Part shown: piece by piece, positions 56,348 through 64,000 of the stretch
How positions within the stretch are numbered: position 1 is the stretch's first letter
Layout: each line of letters opens with the position of its first letter
Assembly (NCBI GenBank): GCA_963792915.1
Contig: CAWBYD010000001.1
Location: 128,060-192,059, forward strand
Source: Solirubrobacter sp963792915
GTDB taxonomy: Bacteria; Actinomycetota; Thermoleophilia; Solirubrobacterales; Solirubrobacteraceae
Length of the DNA: 64,000 nt
Reading direction: 5' to 3'
The notes under the pieces: generated by a model
What the model saw: the letters and a program-made list of their open reading frames with translations, nothing else
Databases searched by the model: none
Told to the model about the DNA's origin: nothing
Position numbers and translations under genes: made by a program

Positions 56348-57592
56348 CTATGCGGTCTGGGGCAGCATTGACTGCTCGGTGCCGCGGCGCCATTCGACCA
56401 GCACGGCCGTGGCGTCGTCGTTGAGGGCGCCGGCCCGGCGTTCGATGATGGCTTCGCGCAGCCGCCGCAGGATTTCTGGTGCGGGTCGCGCGCTGGCTGC
56501 TTCGCGCGCCAGGAACTCGCCGAGCCGCGCGACGCTGAACAGCTCGCCGCCCGGTCGGCGCGCCTCGGTCAATCCGTCGGTGTAGAGCAGCATGATGTCT
56601 CCGGGCTCGAGCGATTCGCGCCCCTCGACCGGTGGGCCGGACGCGAGCTGAAGCGCGAGCGGCGGGGCGGGCGCGACGTCGAGCGTCTTGACGAAGCGGC
56701 CGCCGCGCAGCAGCAGCGGCGCGGGGTGGCCGGCGCTCACCCATCGCAGCTGCCCGGTGGCGAGCTGCAGTTCGGCGATCACCGCGGTGACGAAGCGGCT
56801 GGCCAGGTCCTGTTCGGCCAGCGCGGCGTCGATCGCCATGTAGGCCGCGGCGGGAGTGTCGTGATTGCGGCGGCTGTGGCGATAGGCGGAGAGCGCGAGG
56901 CTGGCCATCCCGGCGGCCGGGAGGCCATGCCCCATCGCGTCAAAGACCGCGAGGTGAAGTACGCCGTCGTTGAGTGCGTAGTCGAACGCATCGCCGCCGA
57001 TGTCGTAGCACGGCTCGAGCAACGCCGCGAGCACGAAGTCCTCAGAGGCCAGGACCAGCGGCGGCACGAGCCCCCAGATCAGTTCGCCGGCCAGCGTCAT
57101 CCGGCCGCCCCGGCGGAGCCGCTCAAACAGGTCCGTGTACGCACCCTTGCTCACCAGCAGCAGGGCGATGAAGTGCGCGTAGCGCTCGCATGCGGCCAGA
57201 AGCGCCTCCGGCACAGGATCGCCGCCCGCGATCGTCAGGCGCAGCACGCCGACGCGGTCGGTCCCGTCCAGCAGCGCGATCCAGATCCGCCGGCCGGCCC
57301 CAGCGTCGGCCTCGACGTCGCGGATCGCGATCCTGGCGAACGTGCTTCCGGCTACCGTGCCCTGGATCGAAAGCGGCTCGCTTCCGCTCGCATCGGGTGA
57401 GGGCACCGGGACGAGCGTCCGCTGAGCGTAGTCGACCACGTAGAGCACGAGCGACTCCACGCCGATCCGCCGCGCCTCCTCCGACAGCACGCGACCCAGA
57501 TCCTCCGGAGCGCTCAAATGCACGCGGCGCAGCACCTCCTGGAACATCACGCCGACGCGCGCGTCGAAATCCGTGATTGTCGCGTGGCTCAC
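56348..57592 (-). CDS. SpoIIE/RsbU-type PP2C phosphatase with GAF-like sensor
   Basis: A 414-residue serine phosphatase. Residues about 15-165 resemble a GAF sensor. The PP2C domain (about 185-405) has CYDIGGDAFDYAL, FDAMGHGLPAA, WVSAGHPAPLLL, LYTDGLTEAR and the C-terminal DDATAVLVEW, with the metal-binding Asp residues in place. Such enzymes dephosphorylate anti-anti-sigma proteins in stress control; no partner gene adjoins it. ATG 57592 is used. It is the only intact host-type gene between 54.2 and 57.6 kb. Confidence 0.9.
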   Translation of the reverse strand: MSHATITDFDARVGVMFQEVLRRVHLSAPEDLGRVLSEEARRIGVESLVLYVVDYAQRTLVPVPSPDASGSEPLSIQGTVAGSTFARIAIRDVEADAGAGRRIWIALLDGTDRVGVLRLTIAGGDPVPEALLAACERYAHFIALLLVSKGAYTDLFERLRRGGRMTLAGELIWGLVPPLVLASEDFVLAALLEPCYDIGGDAFDYALNDGVLHLAVFDAMGHGLPAAGMASLALSAYRHSRRNHDTPAAAYMAIDAALAEQDLASRFVTAVIAELQLATGQLRWVSAGHPAPLLLRGGRFVKTLDVAPAPPLALQLASGPPVEGRESLEPGDIMLLYTDGLTEARRPGGELFSVARLGEFLAREAASARPAPEILRRLREAIIERRAGALNDDATAVLVEWRRGTEQSMLPQTA

Positions 57593-57847
57593 CGTTCGGC
57601 TTTATCTACCCGCAGTGCCGAGCGCACACCCTCAGGCCGCAGCCGTGCGATTTATCGGCCGCGAGCTTGGGACAACCCCGTCGCATGCGCAGCACTGACA
57701 CGCCGGACCGCTGGCGACGTGCGCCGGGACGTGCAACAACGCAGCGCCAAGGTCGACATGGTGGACGAACACGTCCTTGCTCTGATCGTCGGGCGCGATG
57801 AAGCCAAGGCCCTTGTCGTCGCTGAACCACTTCACGGTTCCATTAGC

Positions 57848-59598
57848 GGGAGGGGGACAGGTCCCCCTCCCGGCCTCCCCCTGGCGCGGCGGGCTCGGCG
57901 TTGGGTGGCAGAGCCGACCGTCCTGGGTGATGCTGCGTTGATGGCGAACGTGGTCAACATCAACGACGTGCTCGAGGGTCATGTGGCGCTCGATATCGAG
58001 TGCGTCGACCGGCTCTATCTCAACGCGTATGTTCCGAACTTGCAGGTCGGCGGGCAGGTCGTTCGGTTCATCACGCGGCGTCTCGGCAAGCCGATCGCGT
58101 CAGCGGCGCTGCTGGGCGCGATCGGCAATCGCTTTCGGCGCGAGGTCAAGGCGTTTGCCGCTGCGCACGGGGTCCCGATCCTGGCGCTCAAGAAGCCCGA
58201 CCGGTCTCGCTGGGATGACCGCAAGCTCGATCATGTCCGTGTTTATCTGGAGGCCGCGGAGCGCGAGCGGCGCTTCGGGGTGGTGGCGATCGTGGCCTGC
58301 CAGGAGTTCCAGTGGGTCTTTAGCGCCCGCAACCGCGGCCGGGGCAAGGCCGTCTGGTTTGAGTTCTTCCGCGAGGAGCGCCGCGTCGGCGTCTACTACT
58401 TCTACGTGCTCGACCCCGACTTCGGGCCGGGCTTTATCAAGATCTGCACCTACTTTCCGTACCCGGCGAAGGTCTGGGTCAACGGGCACGAGTGGGCCAA
58501 GCGCCAGGCCGAGCACGCCGGCGTCGAGTACCGCGCGCTCTCGAACGGGTTTGCCGCCTGTGATCAGCCCGGTGTGTTGCAGTCGATCTGCGACAGCTTC
58601 GGTCCCGTGCACGTGCAGGGGTTCTTTGATCGCTGGATCGCGGAACTGCCGACGCCGTTCACGCGTGAGGACCGTGCCGCCGGCTACTGGTGGGAGCTCT
58701 CGATGCGCCAGGTCGAGGTCAGCCGCACGCTCGTGCTCAACGACCCGCGCCGCGCCCGGGCCTTCTTTGAAGCGCTCGTGGCCGACAACATCGGCATCGG
58801 CCGCCCCGAGCAGGTCGCGCTCGTGTTCGAGCGCCCGCTGCGGCGACCGACGCGCCACGACTACGGCACGCGCGTGTTCGCGACCGGCACCGAGGTGCGC
58901 ATCGACTTCCGCTACAAGCACAGTCGCGTCAAGCAGTACCTCAAGGACCGCCGCGCGCTGCGGATCGAGACCGTCATCAACAAGCCCGCCGACATCGACG
59001 TCCGCGCCCGCCTGGAACACCTGCCCGAACTGATCGCCAAGGCCCGCGCCGTCAACCAGCGGCTGCTTATGATCGAGCGTGCCGGTCAGAGCTGTGCCAT
59101 CGGCTCTGCGCTCTTTGAGCGCATCCACCAGCCCTGCCATCGAGCGGGCCAACGAACCGGAGCGCTGCGCTTCGGGGACTCACGCGCCATGGCTCTGACC
59201 GGCGCCCTCTGCCACGTCCTGCCCGCCGTCACCGGCTTTACCAACCACAGCCTTCGCGGGCTCGTCGCCGGACACCTCGGCCAACCCGACTACAACGCCA
59301 CCAAGATGAGCTACGACCTGCGCCGCCTACGCCTACACGGCCTCATCCAACGACTGCCGCGCAGCAACACCTACATCCTCACGCCCGACGGGATCCGCGT
59401 CGCCGTCTTCTACAACAAGCTCCAAGACCGGCTCCTGCGGCCCCTGCTCGACGCCGACAAGCCGCCCGCCAAGCTCGAAATCCGCCGCGCCCTCACCACG
59501 CTCGAACACGCCATCACCGACTACATCCACACCGCCCGACTCGCCCCAACAACATGAAACTCGTCACAACGTCACGACTTCCGGCCCCCAAGTCGAAC
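57848..59598 (+). mobile_element. Unclassified insertion element, 1751 bp
   Basis: Inserted just after the start codon of a cspA paralogue, with TAGC at both junctions (57844-57847 and 59599-59602). The left end is a perfect hairpin (GGGAGGGGGAC-AG-GTCCCCCTCCC, 57848-57871); the right end is a hairpin CGACTT/AAGTCG with a 9-base loop (59575-59595). No terminal inverted repeats. It carries one gene (57941-59557). A copy with an identical right end lies inverted at 63549. This geometry resembles elements with fixed tetranucleotide targets, such as IS200/IS605, but the protein does not. Confidence 0.75.
57941..59557 (+). CDS. 538-residue element-encoded protein of unknown family
   Basis: I cannot assign a fold. 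Visible are an N-terminal segment with acidic residues (LEGHVALDIECVDRLYLNAY), WDDRKLDHVRVYLEAAERE, an aromatic-rich middle (YFYVLDPDFGPGFIKICTYF, then WVNGHEWAKRQAEHAG), YWWELSMRQVEVSRTLV, a basic stretch (YKHSRVKQYLKDRRALRIE) and a C-terminal winged-helix-like region (TKMSYDLRRLRLHGLIQRL). No HUH, Y-recombinase, serine-recombinase or clear DDE motif is seen. From memory, proteins of this kind recur in actinobacterial genomes. As the element's only gene it should be the transposase. The ATG has only a weak binding site. Confidence 0.7.
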   Translation: MANVVNINDVLEGHVALDIECVDRLYLNAYVPNLQVGGQVVRFITRRLGKPIASAALLGAIGNRFRREVKAFAAAHGVPILALKKPDRSRWDDRKLDHVRVYLEAAERERRFGVVAIVACQEFQWVFSARNRGRGKAVWFEFFREERRVGVYYFYVLDPDFGPGFIKICTYFPYPAKVWVNGHEWAKRQAEHAGVEYRALSNGFAACDQPGVLQSICDSFGPVHVQGFFDRWIAELPTPFTREDRAAGYWWELSMRQVEVSRTLVLNDPRRARAFFEALVADNIGIGRPEQVALVFERPLRRPTRHDYGTRVFATGTEVRIDFRYKHSRVKQYLKDRRALRIETVINKPADIDVRARLEHLPELIAKARAVNQRLLMIERAGQSCAIGSALFERIHQPCHRAGQRTGALRFGDSRAMALTGALCHVLPAVTGFTNHSLRGLVAGHLGQPDYNATKMSYDLRRLRLHGLIQRLPRSNTYILTPDGIRVAVFYNKLQDRLLRPLLDADKPPAKLEIRRALTTLEHAITDYIHTARLAPTT

Positions 59599-59741
59599 TA
59601 GCCATCGTCGGCCCTCCCTTGACGGTGTGCGAGCCGGCCAGGATCCGCGGGAACTGCTGCGAACGGCTCGCGCTGCGGCGGCGTCCCGGGTCCCCGGGGA
59701 AACTGCGGCCGTAGCTCCGCCGGTGTGTGAGTGAATTTACT

Positions 59742-59979
59742 TCATGGCGCAACTACCTCCTGATCGGCGAGGGAGGTGGTGAGCTTGGTCACGACCAGCG
59801 TGTCGCCCGCGCGGCACGCCGCCAGCGCTTGGCGTAGCCCGGGACGGTCGCGGTGGGTCCCGGTGAGGCCGTGGTCGACGTAGGATCCGCTCGGCTTTCA
59901 CGCCGAGCGCCTCAAGCGCGTCGCGCTGAGCGGTCAGGTCCTGCGCGTCGGTGGAGACGCGGGCGTAGCCGATCTTCAG
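59742..59979 (-). pseudogene. Serine recombinase (resolvase) fragment, frameshifted
   Basis: The N-terminal catalytic domain of a resolvase/invertase: GYARVSTDAQDLTAQRDALE includes the nucleophile Ser. A frameshift after KAERI leads to VDHGLTGTHRDRPGLRQAL and GDTLVVTKL in another frame, then a TGA at 59742. The conserved RLARS helix and DNA-binding domain are missing. The 59606-59741 stretch before it is the leader of the cspA remnant. Confidence 0.8.
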
Positions 59980-60008
59980 CTCAGAAACGTTGCGGGAGTA
60001 TGCCGTTT

Positions 60009-61281
60009 AGGGCTCACGACGTAATTACTGACGGTGTGATGGTGTAGTTCCAGTCGCCGTGGAACGTGTGTCGGGTGATGTTGACGCTCGCGAGTTGCTC
60101 GTCAGTGATCTCGAGTCCGCGCTCGTAGGCGCGCTCATCGAGCTGCGCGTAGAGCTTGAGCCCGGTGCCGGTTTTGGTCGCTGCGATCAGGTTGATGATG
60201 ACCTCGAGGGTCTCAAGCGGCTTGCCGCGCCAGTTGAGGCTGACGAAGCTGAACATGCGGTGCTCGATCTTGTTCCACTTGCTGGTGCCGGGCGGGAAGT
60301 GGCAGACCCGGATCTCCAGGCCGGTTCTGTCGGCGAGTCGCTGCAGCTCGTAGCGCCATAGGCGCGTGCGGGGGTTGTTCGAGCCGCCGGAGTCGGCGGT
60401 GATCGTCAGCCTGCGGGTATCGGGGTAACGGGCCTTGCCGAGGTGCTCCCACCAGCAGATGATCGTGTTGACCGCGAACTGCGCGGTGTCGGAGGTGATC
60501 CCGACGCTGACCCAGCCCTCGTCGGCGGCCAGGTCATAGACGCCGTAGGGGATCGCATGCCCGAGTCGCTTGTCCTTGAAGTCGTGCCCGCGGACCTCGA
60601 CCGGCTTGCCTTTGGGCTCGAACTCGCGCCCGACGGCCTTGAAGTCGCCGACCAGCTCGCGCTTTTTGGCATCGATGCTGATCACCGGCTCGCCGGCCGC
60701 GACCGCCGCCCCGACGATCTCGTTGATGTGCTCGAACTGCGCGTCGCGATCAGGATGCTGGGCGCCCTCACGCGTCTTCTTGTTGGCCTGCAGGCTGTAG
60801 CCCTTGGCCTTCAATAGCCGCAGCACGGTGCGATCAACGACCGCGTGCCCTTGCCCGCGCAACGCCTCGGCCAGCTTCGCCCCGCTCTTGCTCGTCCACC
60901 GCAACGGCGACTCCGGATCCCCGCGCGTAACCGGATCGATCAACCGATCCAGGTCGGGCTCAAGATCGGGATCGCGCTCCAACGCCGACGGCCGCCCCGC
61001 ACCCATACGCCGAACCCGCCCCGCCTCGAGCTCCTGCTCGCCGGCAAGCTCGACCAATCCCCGCCTGACTGTGGACTCCGAGATCCCGGTCGCCCGCACC
61101 ACCGCCGCGATCCCTCCCCGGCCCGCCGAACGCGCCTCCGCCGCCGCCCAGCGCCGCCGCGAACGCTCGTTCAACAGCGCCCGCATCGCCTGATAGCGCT
61201 CAGCAATCGCCGCCTCGTCAACCACACCCCCAAGTTCTACGCCCGACCACAGACCCCTCCAGTAATTTTGTCGTGCACCCT
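60009..61281. mobile_element. ISAzo13-type insertion sequence, about 1.27 kb
   Basis: Bounded by 22-bp inverted repeats at 60009-60030 and 61260-61281 that match at 18 positions (AGGG...CACGAC...AATTACTG in both). It carries one transposase gene. No obvious target duplication longer than 2 bases (TA) is visible. Confidence 0.8.
60014..61225 (-). CDS. ISAzo13-family transposase
   Basis: A 403-residue DDE transposase. After an N-terminal helix-turn-helix (AVVRATGISESTVRRGL) come the RWTSKS and GYSLQANKKTREGAQHPDR segments, the first catalytic Asp in ISIDAKKRELVGDFK, the second in ITADSGGSNN, and the late Glu region (FPPGTSKWNKIEHRMFS). This order is that of the ISAzo13 family. GTG 61225 is the best start; longer versions run past the IS end. 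The gene looks intact. Confidence 0.88.
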   Translation of the reverse strand: MVDEAAIAERYQAMRALLNERSRRRWAAAEARSAGRGGIAAVVRATGISESTVRRGLVELAGEQELEAGRVRRMGAGRPSALERDPDLEPDLDRLIDPVTRGDPESPLRWTSKSGAKLAEALRGQGHAVVDRTVLRLLKAKGYSLQANKKTREGAQHPDRDAQFEHINEIVGAAVAAGEPVISIDAKKRELVGDFKAVGREFEPKGKPVEVRGHDFKDKRLGHAIPYGVYDLAADEGWVSVGITSDTAQFAVNTIICWWEHLGKARYPDTRRLTITADSGGSNNPRTRLWRYELQRLADRTGLEIRVCHFPPGTSKWNKIEHRMFSFVSLNWRGKPLETLEVIINLIAATKTGTGLKLYAQLDERAYERGLEITDEQLASVNITRHTFHGDWNYTITPSVITS

Positions 61282-61677
61282 TAGCTCCCCCGTCACCGGC
61301 ACACATCCCCGAACCACCCTCACGGCACACCCCTCGCCGCGCTCGGGCGCTGTCCCTGCTCAGCGGCGACGGCGTGCCGCAAGGCGTGGGCTTACGGGGA
61401 GGTCGGTTGACCCGAAAATGTGTCGAACTCGAATGAAGGCGACGATCGGCGCCGAGAGCGCCGTGAGCGCTGCGTTCGGGATTTCGACGATCGTCTCTCG
61501 CACGAGCGCGCGTTCTGGAGTCGTCAGACCACGTGTGTTCACCTGGGTGGTCGTGGCCTCTGCGGCCGGCCTGGTGTCTTTGAAGGCGCATGGCCGCCGA
61601 TCGTTCGTGACAACGATGGTTCGCGATGGACGCGCCGGGGAAGCTGTTCTGCCAGCGAACTCGAGGAGGCGCGGACC
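61282..61677. other. No clear gene
   Basis: About 400 bases between the IS and the DUF1264 gene. It should hold the promoter of the latter; GAGGAGG at 61662-61668 is that gene's ribosome binding site. I see no other feature. Confidence 0.4.
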
Positions 61678-62403
61678 ATGGCGAACCCAGCGATCAAGGA
61701 GCGGCGCAGTCCGGTAACGGCGGCAGGCGAGGGCCGGTCGGCGTGGCGAGCGGCGCTGGAGGCGGGTGCTGCGGTGCTGCAGGACATGACGCCGCTGAAG
61801 GACTTCGACATCTACGTGGTCGGTCTGCACTGCGCCAAGGGCGAGCCGGGGATGCAGATGGAGGCTCATCATTTCTGCCGGCAGGTCAACCAGGACTTCT
61901 TGCAGTGCGTGCTGTTTGACGGCAACACCAAGGACGCGAACCTGATCGGGATCGAGTACATCGTCTCCGAGCGGCTCTTCGACGGACTGCCCGAGGATGA
62001 GAAGGACTTCTGGCATCCGCACAACTACGAGATCCTGTCGGGCCAGTTGACCGCGCCGGGGCTGCCCGAGGTCGCCGAGCGCGCGTTCCTGAAGCAGTTG
62101 ATGAACAGCTACGGCAAGACGTGGCACGCCTGGCACACCGGCCGCCACGACGGCGAGCCCGGCGATCGGCTGCCGCTGGGCGACCCGAAGCTAATGTGGT
62201 CGTTCAATCGCGACGGCGAGGCCGACGAGCGCCTCAAGCACAACCTCGAGCAGCAGATGGGCATCGACGAAGCCGACAAGCGTGCCCAGCGGCGGCCGTT
62301 TACCGAGCTGGCGCATGCGCAGCACGGCGTCGACGCGATGGCCGACCAGTTCGACGGCACGAGGCCGCTGCCGGGCGTCGTCGATGTCGCCGCCGGACGG
62401 TGA
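61678..62403 (+). CDS. DUF1264 (oil-body-associated-protein-like) protein
   Basis: A 241-residue protein of the DUF1264 family, named after plant oil-body-associated proteins, with no known enzymatic role. It shows the central VGLHCAKGEPGMQMEAHHFC, QDFLQCVLFDGN, GIEYIVSERLFDGLP, and EKDFWHPHNYEILSGQL patterns. It is probably soluble and lacks a signal peptide. ATG 61678 has GGAGG 9 bases upstream. It lies between the two inverted copies of the unclassified element, so it may be cargo. Confidence 0.75.
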   Translation: MANPAIKERRSPVTAAGEGRSAWRAALEAGAAVLQDMTPLKDFDIYVVGLHCAKGEPGMQMEAHHFCRQVNQDFLQCVLFDGNTKDANLIGIEYIVSERLFDGLPEDEKDFWHPHNYEILSGQLTAPGLPEVAERAFLKQLMNSYGKTWHAWHTGRHDGEPGDRLPLGDPKLMWSFNRDGEADERLKHNLEQQMGIDEADKRAQRRPFTELAHAQHGVDAMADQFDGTRPLPGVVDVAAGR

Positions 62404-62538
62404 GCCGGAACCATGCCCGGCCCTCGAAGCAGCAGGACAAGACCTGGCGAGCGCAGAACCTGTCGCGCTCAGGGATGCGGCTGCGGCATTCGCGTGACGA
62501 TCGGACCTGAGGACTGGCGTCGGCCGTAAGCTCACGTT

Positions 62539-62970
62539 GTGCGCCCCAACCGCTCGATGCCGCGATCGCCGGTCATCCCGGAGCTGGTCTACCCGGACGT
62601 CCGCGAGGCGGTCGCCTGGCTGTGCGACGCCTTCGGCTTCGCCGAGCGGTGGGTGGCCGGAGACCACCGCGCCCAGCTCGCCGTCGATGACGCCGCGGTC
62701 GTCGTAATGACAACCGACGTATGGGACCACGCAGCCCCACACGGCGACGCCGCCACCCACGGCGTCATGGTGGGCGTCGAGGACGTCGACGCGCACCACG
62801 CGCGGGCGAAGGCGCACGAAGCTCGGATCCTCGATGACCCGACCGACTTCCCCTACGGCGAGCGGCAGTACAACGCCGAAGACCACGCCGGCCACCGCTG
62901 GACCTTCAGCCAGACGATCGCCGATGTCACTCCAGAGGAGTGGGGAGGCCAGTCGAGGCCAGCACGGTGA
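62539..62970 (+). CDS. VOC/glyoxalase-superfamily protein
   Basis: A 143-residue protein with a beta-alpha-beta-beta-beta fold of the vicinal oxygen chelate type: IPELVYPDVREAVAWLCDAF and GFAERW at the N-terminus, HGVMVGVEDVDAHHARA and the C-terminal GERQYNAEDHAGHRWTFSQ. Such proteins bind metals and act on glyoxal-like compounds or bind antibiotics (bleomycin, fosfomycin); none is proven here. It starts with GTG at 62539. It lies between the inverted element copies. Confidence 0.85.
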   Translation: MRPNRSMPRSPVIPELVYPDVREAVAWLCDAFGFAERWVAGDHRAQLAVDDAAVVVMTTDVWDHAAPHGDAATHGVMVGVEDVDAHHARAKAHEARILDDPTDFPYGERQYNAEDHAGHRWTFSQTIADVTPEEWGGQSRPAR

Positions 62971-63119
62971 CTCAAATCGCGCACCGTTGCTCGATAGGCG
63001 AAGCTGCAGCGGAACGCCCGGCGGTGTCACGCAGGGGATCCGCGTGCGGCACGGCTTGAATCGATCAGGGGGATGCGCTGTCGTTACGACGTCATGTCTT
63101 AGCGCCCCAAGGAGGACGC

Positions 63120-63491
63120 ATGCAGTTGCGTCTTGAGCTGGTCACCGTTCCCGTCGCCGACGTCGATCGGGCCAAGGCGTTCTACGTCGACCAAGTCGGC
63201 TTCAGCAGCGAGCAGGACGTGGTGGTCGATGCGGAGCACCGCTTCGTCGAGCTCATGCCGCCGGGCTCTCCCTGCTCGATCGCGCTCACGACGGGCTACG
63301 TTGACTCCGAGCCCGGCTCGATGAAGGGAATCCAGGTTAACGTCGACAACGTAGACGAAGTCCGCGGTTTCCTGCGGGACCGCGACGTCGACGTCTCAGA
63401 CATCCAGGAGTACCCCTGGGGCCGCTTCTGCTTCTTCGCTGATCCCGACGGCAACGGATGGTCGGTCCACGAGCCGCCGCGCTTGAGCTGA
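63120..63491 (+). CDS. VOC/glyoxalase-superfamily protein
   Basis: A 123-residue single-domain VOC protein: LELVTVPVADVDRAKAFYVD at the N-terminus, HRFVELMPPGSP, and the C-terminal FADPDGNGWSVHEPP typical of glyoxalase-like proteins. It differs clearly from the VOC protein at 62539. ATG 63120 has AAGGAGG 6 bases upstream. The function is unknown. Confidence 0.9.
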   Translation: MQLRLELVTVPVADVDRAKAFYVDQVGFSSEQDVVVDAEHRFVELMPPGSPCSIALTTGYVDSEPGSMKGIQVNVDNVDEVRGFLRDRDVDVSDIQEYPWGRFCFFADPDGNGWSVHEPPRLS

Positions 63492-63548
63492 CCCAGCGCT
63501 GTGGACGAGGATCGAAGACGGCGGTCAGAGCCACTCGGGCGCCCGCTA

Positions 63549-64000
63549 GTTCGACTTGGGGGCCGGAAGTCGTGACGTTGTGACGAGTTTCATGTTGTTG
63601 GGGCGAGTCGGGCGGTGTGGATGTAGTCGGTGATGGCGTGTTCGAGCGTGGTGAGGGCGCGGCGGATTTCGAGCTTGGCGGGCGGCTTGTCGGCGTCGAG
63701 CAGGGGCCGCAGGAGCCGGTCTTGGAGCTTGTTGTAGAAGACGGCGACGCGGATCCCGTCGGGCGTGAGGATGTAGGTGTTGCTGCGCGGCAGTCGTTGG
63801 ATGAGGCCGTGTAGGCGTAGGCGGCGCAGGTCGTAGCTCATCTTGGTGGCGTTGTAGTCGGGTTGGCCGAGGTGTCCGGCGACGAGCCCGCGAAGGCTGT
63901 GGTTGGTAAAGCCGGTGACGGCGGGCAGGACGTGGCAGAGGGCGCCGGTCAGAGCCATGGCGCGTGAGTCCCCGAAGCGCAGCGCTCCGGTTCGTTGGCC
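63549..64000 (-). mobile_element. Second copy of the unclassified element (partial, inverted)
   Basis: The right end of the element, inverted and cut by the window edge. The 452 bases seen appear identical to 59147-59598. The TAGC at its end (GCTA at 63545-63548 on the plus strand) is the same as in the first copy, while the sequence beyond differs, so either TAGC is part of the end or the target is fixed. Confidence 0.85.
63590..64000 (-). CDS. Second copy of the element-encoded 538-aa protein (partial)
   Basis: The last 136 residues of the same protein as at 57941-59557, apparently unchanged, including the winged-helix-like region and the end TTLEHAITDYIHTARLAPTT. The N-terminal part lies beyond the window. 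Confidence 0.9.
   Translation of the reverse strand, partial: GQRTGALRFGDSRAMALTGALCHVLPAVTGFTNHSLRGLVAGHLGQPDYNATKMSYDLRRLRLHGLIQRLPRSNTYILTPDGIRVAVFYNKLQDRLLRPLLDADKPPAKLEIRRALTTLEHAITDYIHTARLAPTT

Larger units (their letters stand above)
57750..59605 (-). pseudogene. cspA paralogue split by a mobile element
   Basis: A second cold-shock gene in two pieces. Its ribosome binding site (AAGGGAGGG), ATG (59605-59603) and next 4 bases are on one side of the inserted element; the rest (57843 downward) is on the other. Rejoined across one TAGC it reads M-A-N-GTVKWFSDDKGLGFIAPD and QSKDVFVHH, close to the intact copy at 8903. After HHVDLG the similarity ends, so the 3' half is also lost. Confidence 0.85.

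Noticed and set aside
57848..57871. The left-end palindrome as a plain terminator
   Set aside because: It abuts the insertion junction exactly and lies upstream of the element gene, which fits an element end better; both roles remain possible.
57941..59557. TnpB or IS110-type identity for the element protein
   Set aside because: I found no RuvC-like D-x-G/E/D order, no zinc ribbon, and no DEDD pattern.
1..64000. CRISPR array
   Set aside because: The only regular repeat is the 77-bp array at 22 kb, which has no spacers.

Overview
This is a very GC-rich (estimated about 70%) bacterial chromosome segment. The protein families and the dense use of GTG and TTG starts suggest an actinobacterium, most likely of the Thermoleophilia/Solirubrobacterales type (Conexibacter or Solirubrobacter relatives). 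That placement is inferred from protein style; there is no rRNA in the window. Most genes are compact with overlapping starts and stops, and almost no insertion sequences occur before about 54 kb.

Layout. 1-10.7 kb: the start of a polyamine-type ABC ATPase, a short-chain dehydrogenase, small unknown genes, a large secreted protease interrupted by an in-frame stop, a diguanylate cyclase, thymidylate kinase, a cold-shock protein, a GlxA-type regulator and a rhodanese. 10.7-16.3 kb: divergent glpD/glpK for glycerol use, then a CHASE-GGDEF-EAL protein. 16.3-22 kb: hydrolases, an acetyltransferase and a CoxL-type molybdenum hydroxylase; one hydrolase and the hydroxylase carry single frameshifts. 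22-30.3 kb: a 77-bp tandem repeat, a beta-propeller lactonase, an ECF sigma/anti-sigma pair, a PAS-GAF-GGDEF-EAL protein, an amidinohydrolase, a CAP-domain protein and a proline/alanine-rich membrane protein. 30.3-36.3 kb: a tightly overlapping purine-degradation operon (three xanthine dehydrogenase subunits, an adenine deaminase-OHCU decarboxylase fusion, hydroxyisourate hydrolase). 36.3-41.9 kb: one 1849-residue acyl-CoA carboxylase carrying all domains on a single chain.

43.3-49.9 kb is a genomic island: a complete tRNA-His on the left and a 52-bp exact copy of its 3' part on the right enclose a SNF2 helicase, a SWIM zinc-finger protein and an AbiE toxin-antitoxin pair with a 14-bp-arm operator palindrome. 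No integrase is present. To its right lie a frameshifted sigma-like gene, a LacI remnant and a large secreted GH32 levanase/fructanase whose inserted beta-module appears to be nested inside another copy of itself.

54.2-64 kb is an accessory zone of decayed genes and mobile DNA. It contains an ISAzo13-type insertion sequence, a broken serine recombinase, and two inverted copies of an unclassified element carrying a 538-residue protein I cannot assign. The left copy lies exactly after the start codon of a cold-shock gene, whose reading frame can be rebuilt across it. It has a hairpin at each end, a TAGC tetranucleotide at both junctions and no terminal inverted repeats. This is the strongest candidate for an undescribed system in the window.
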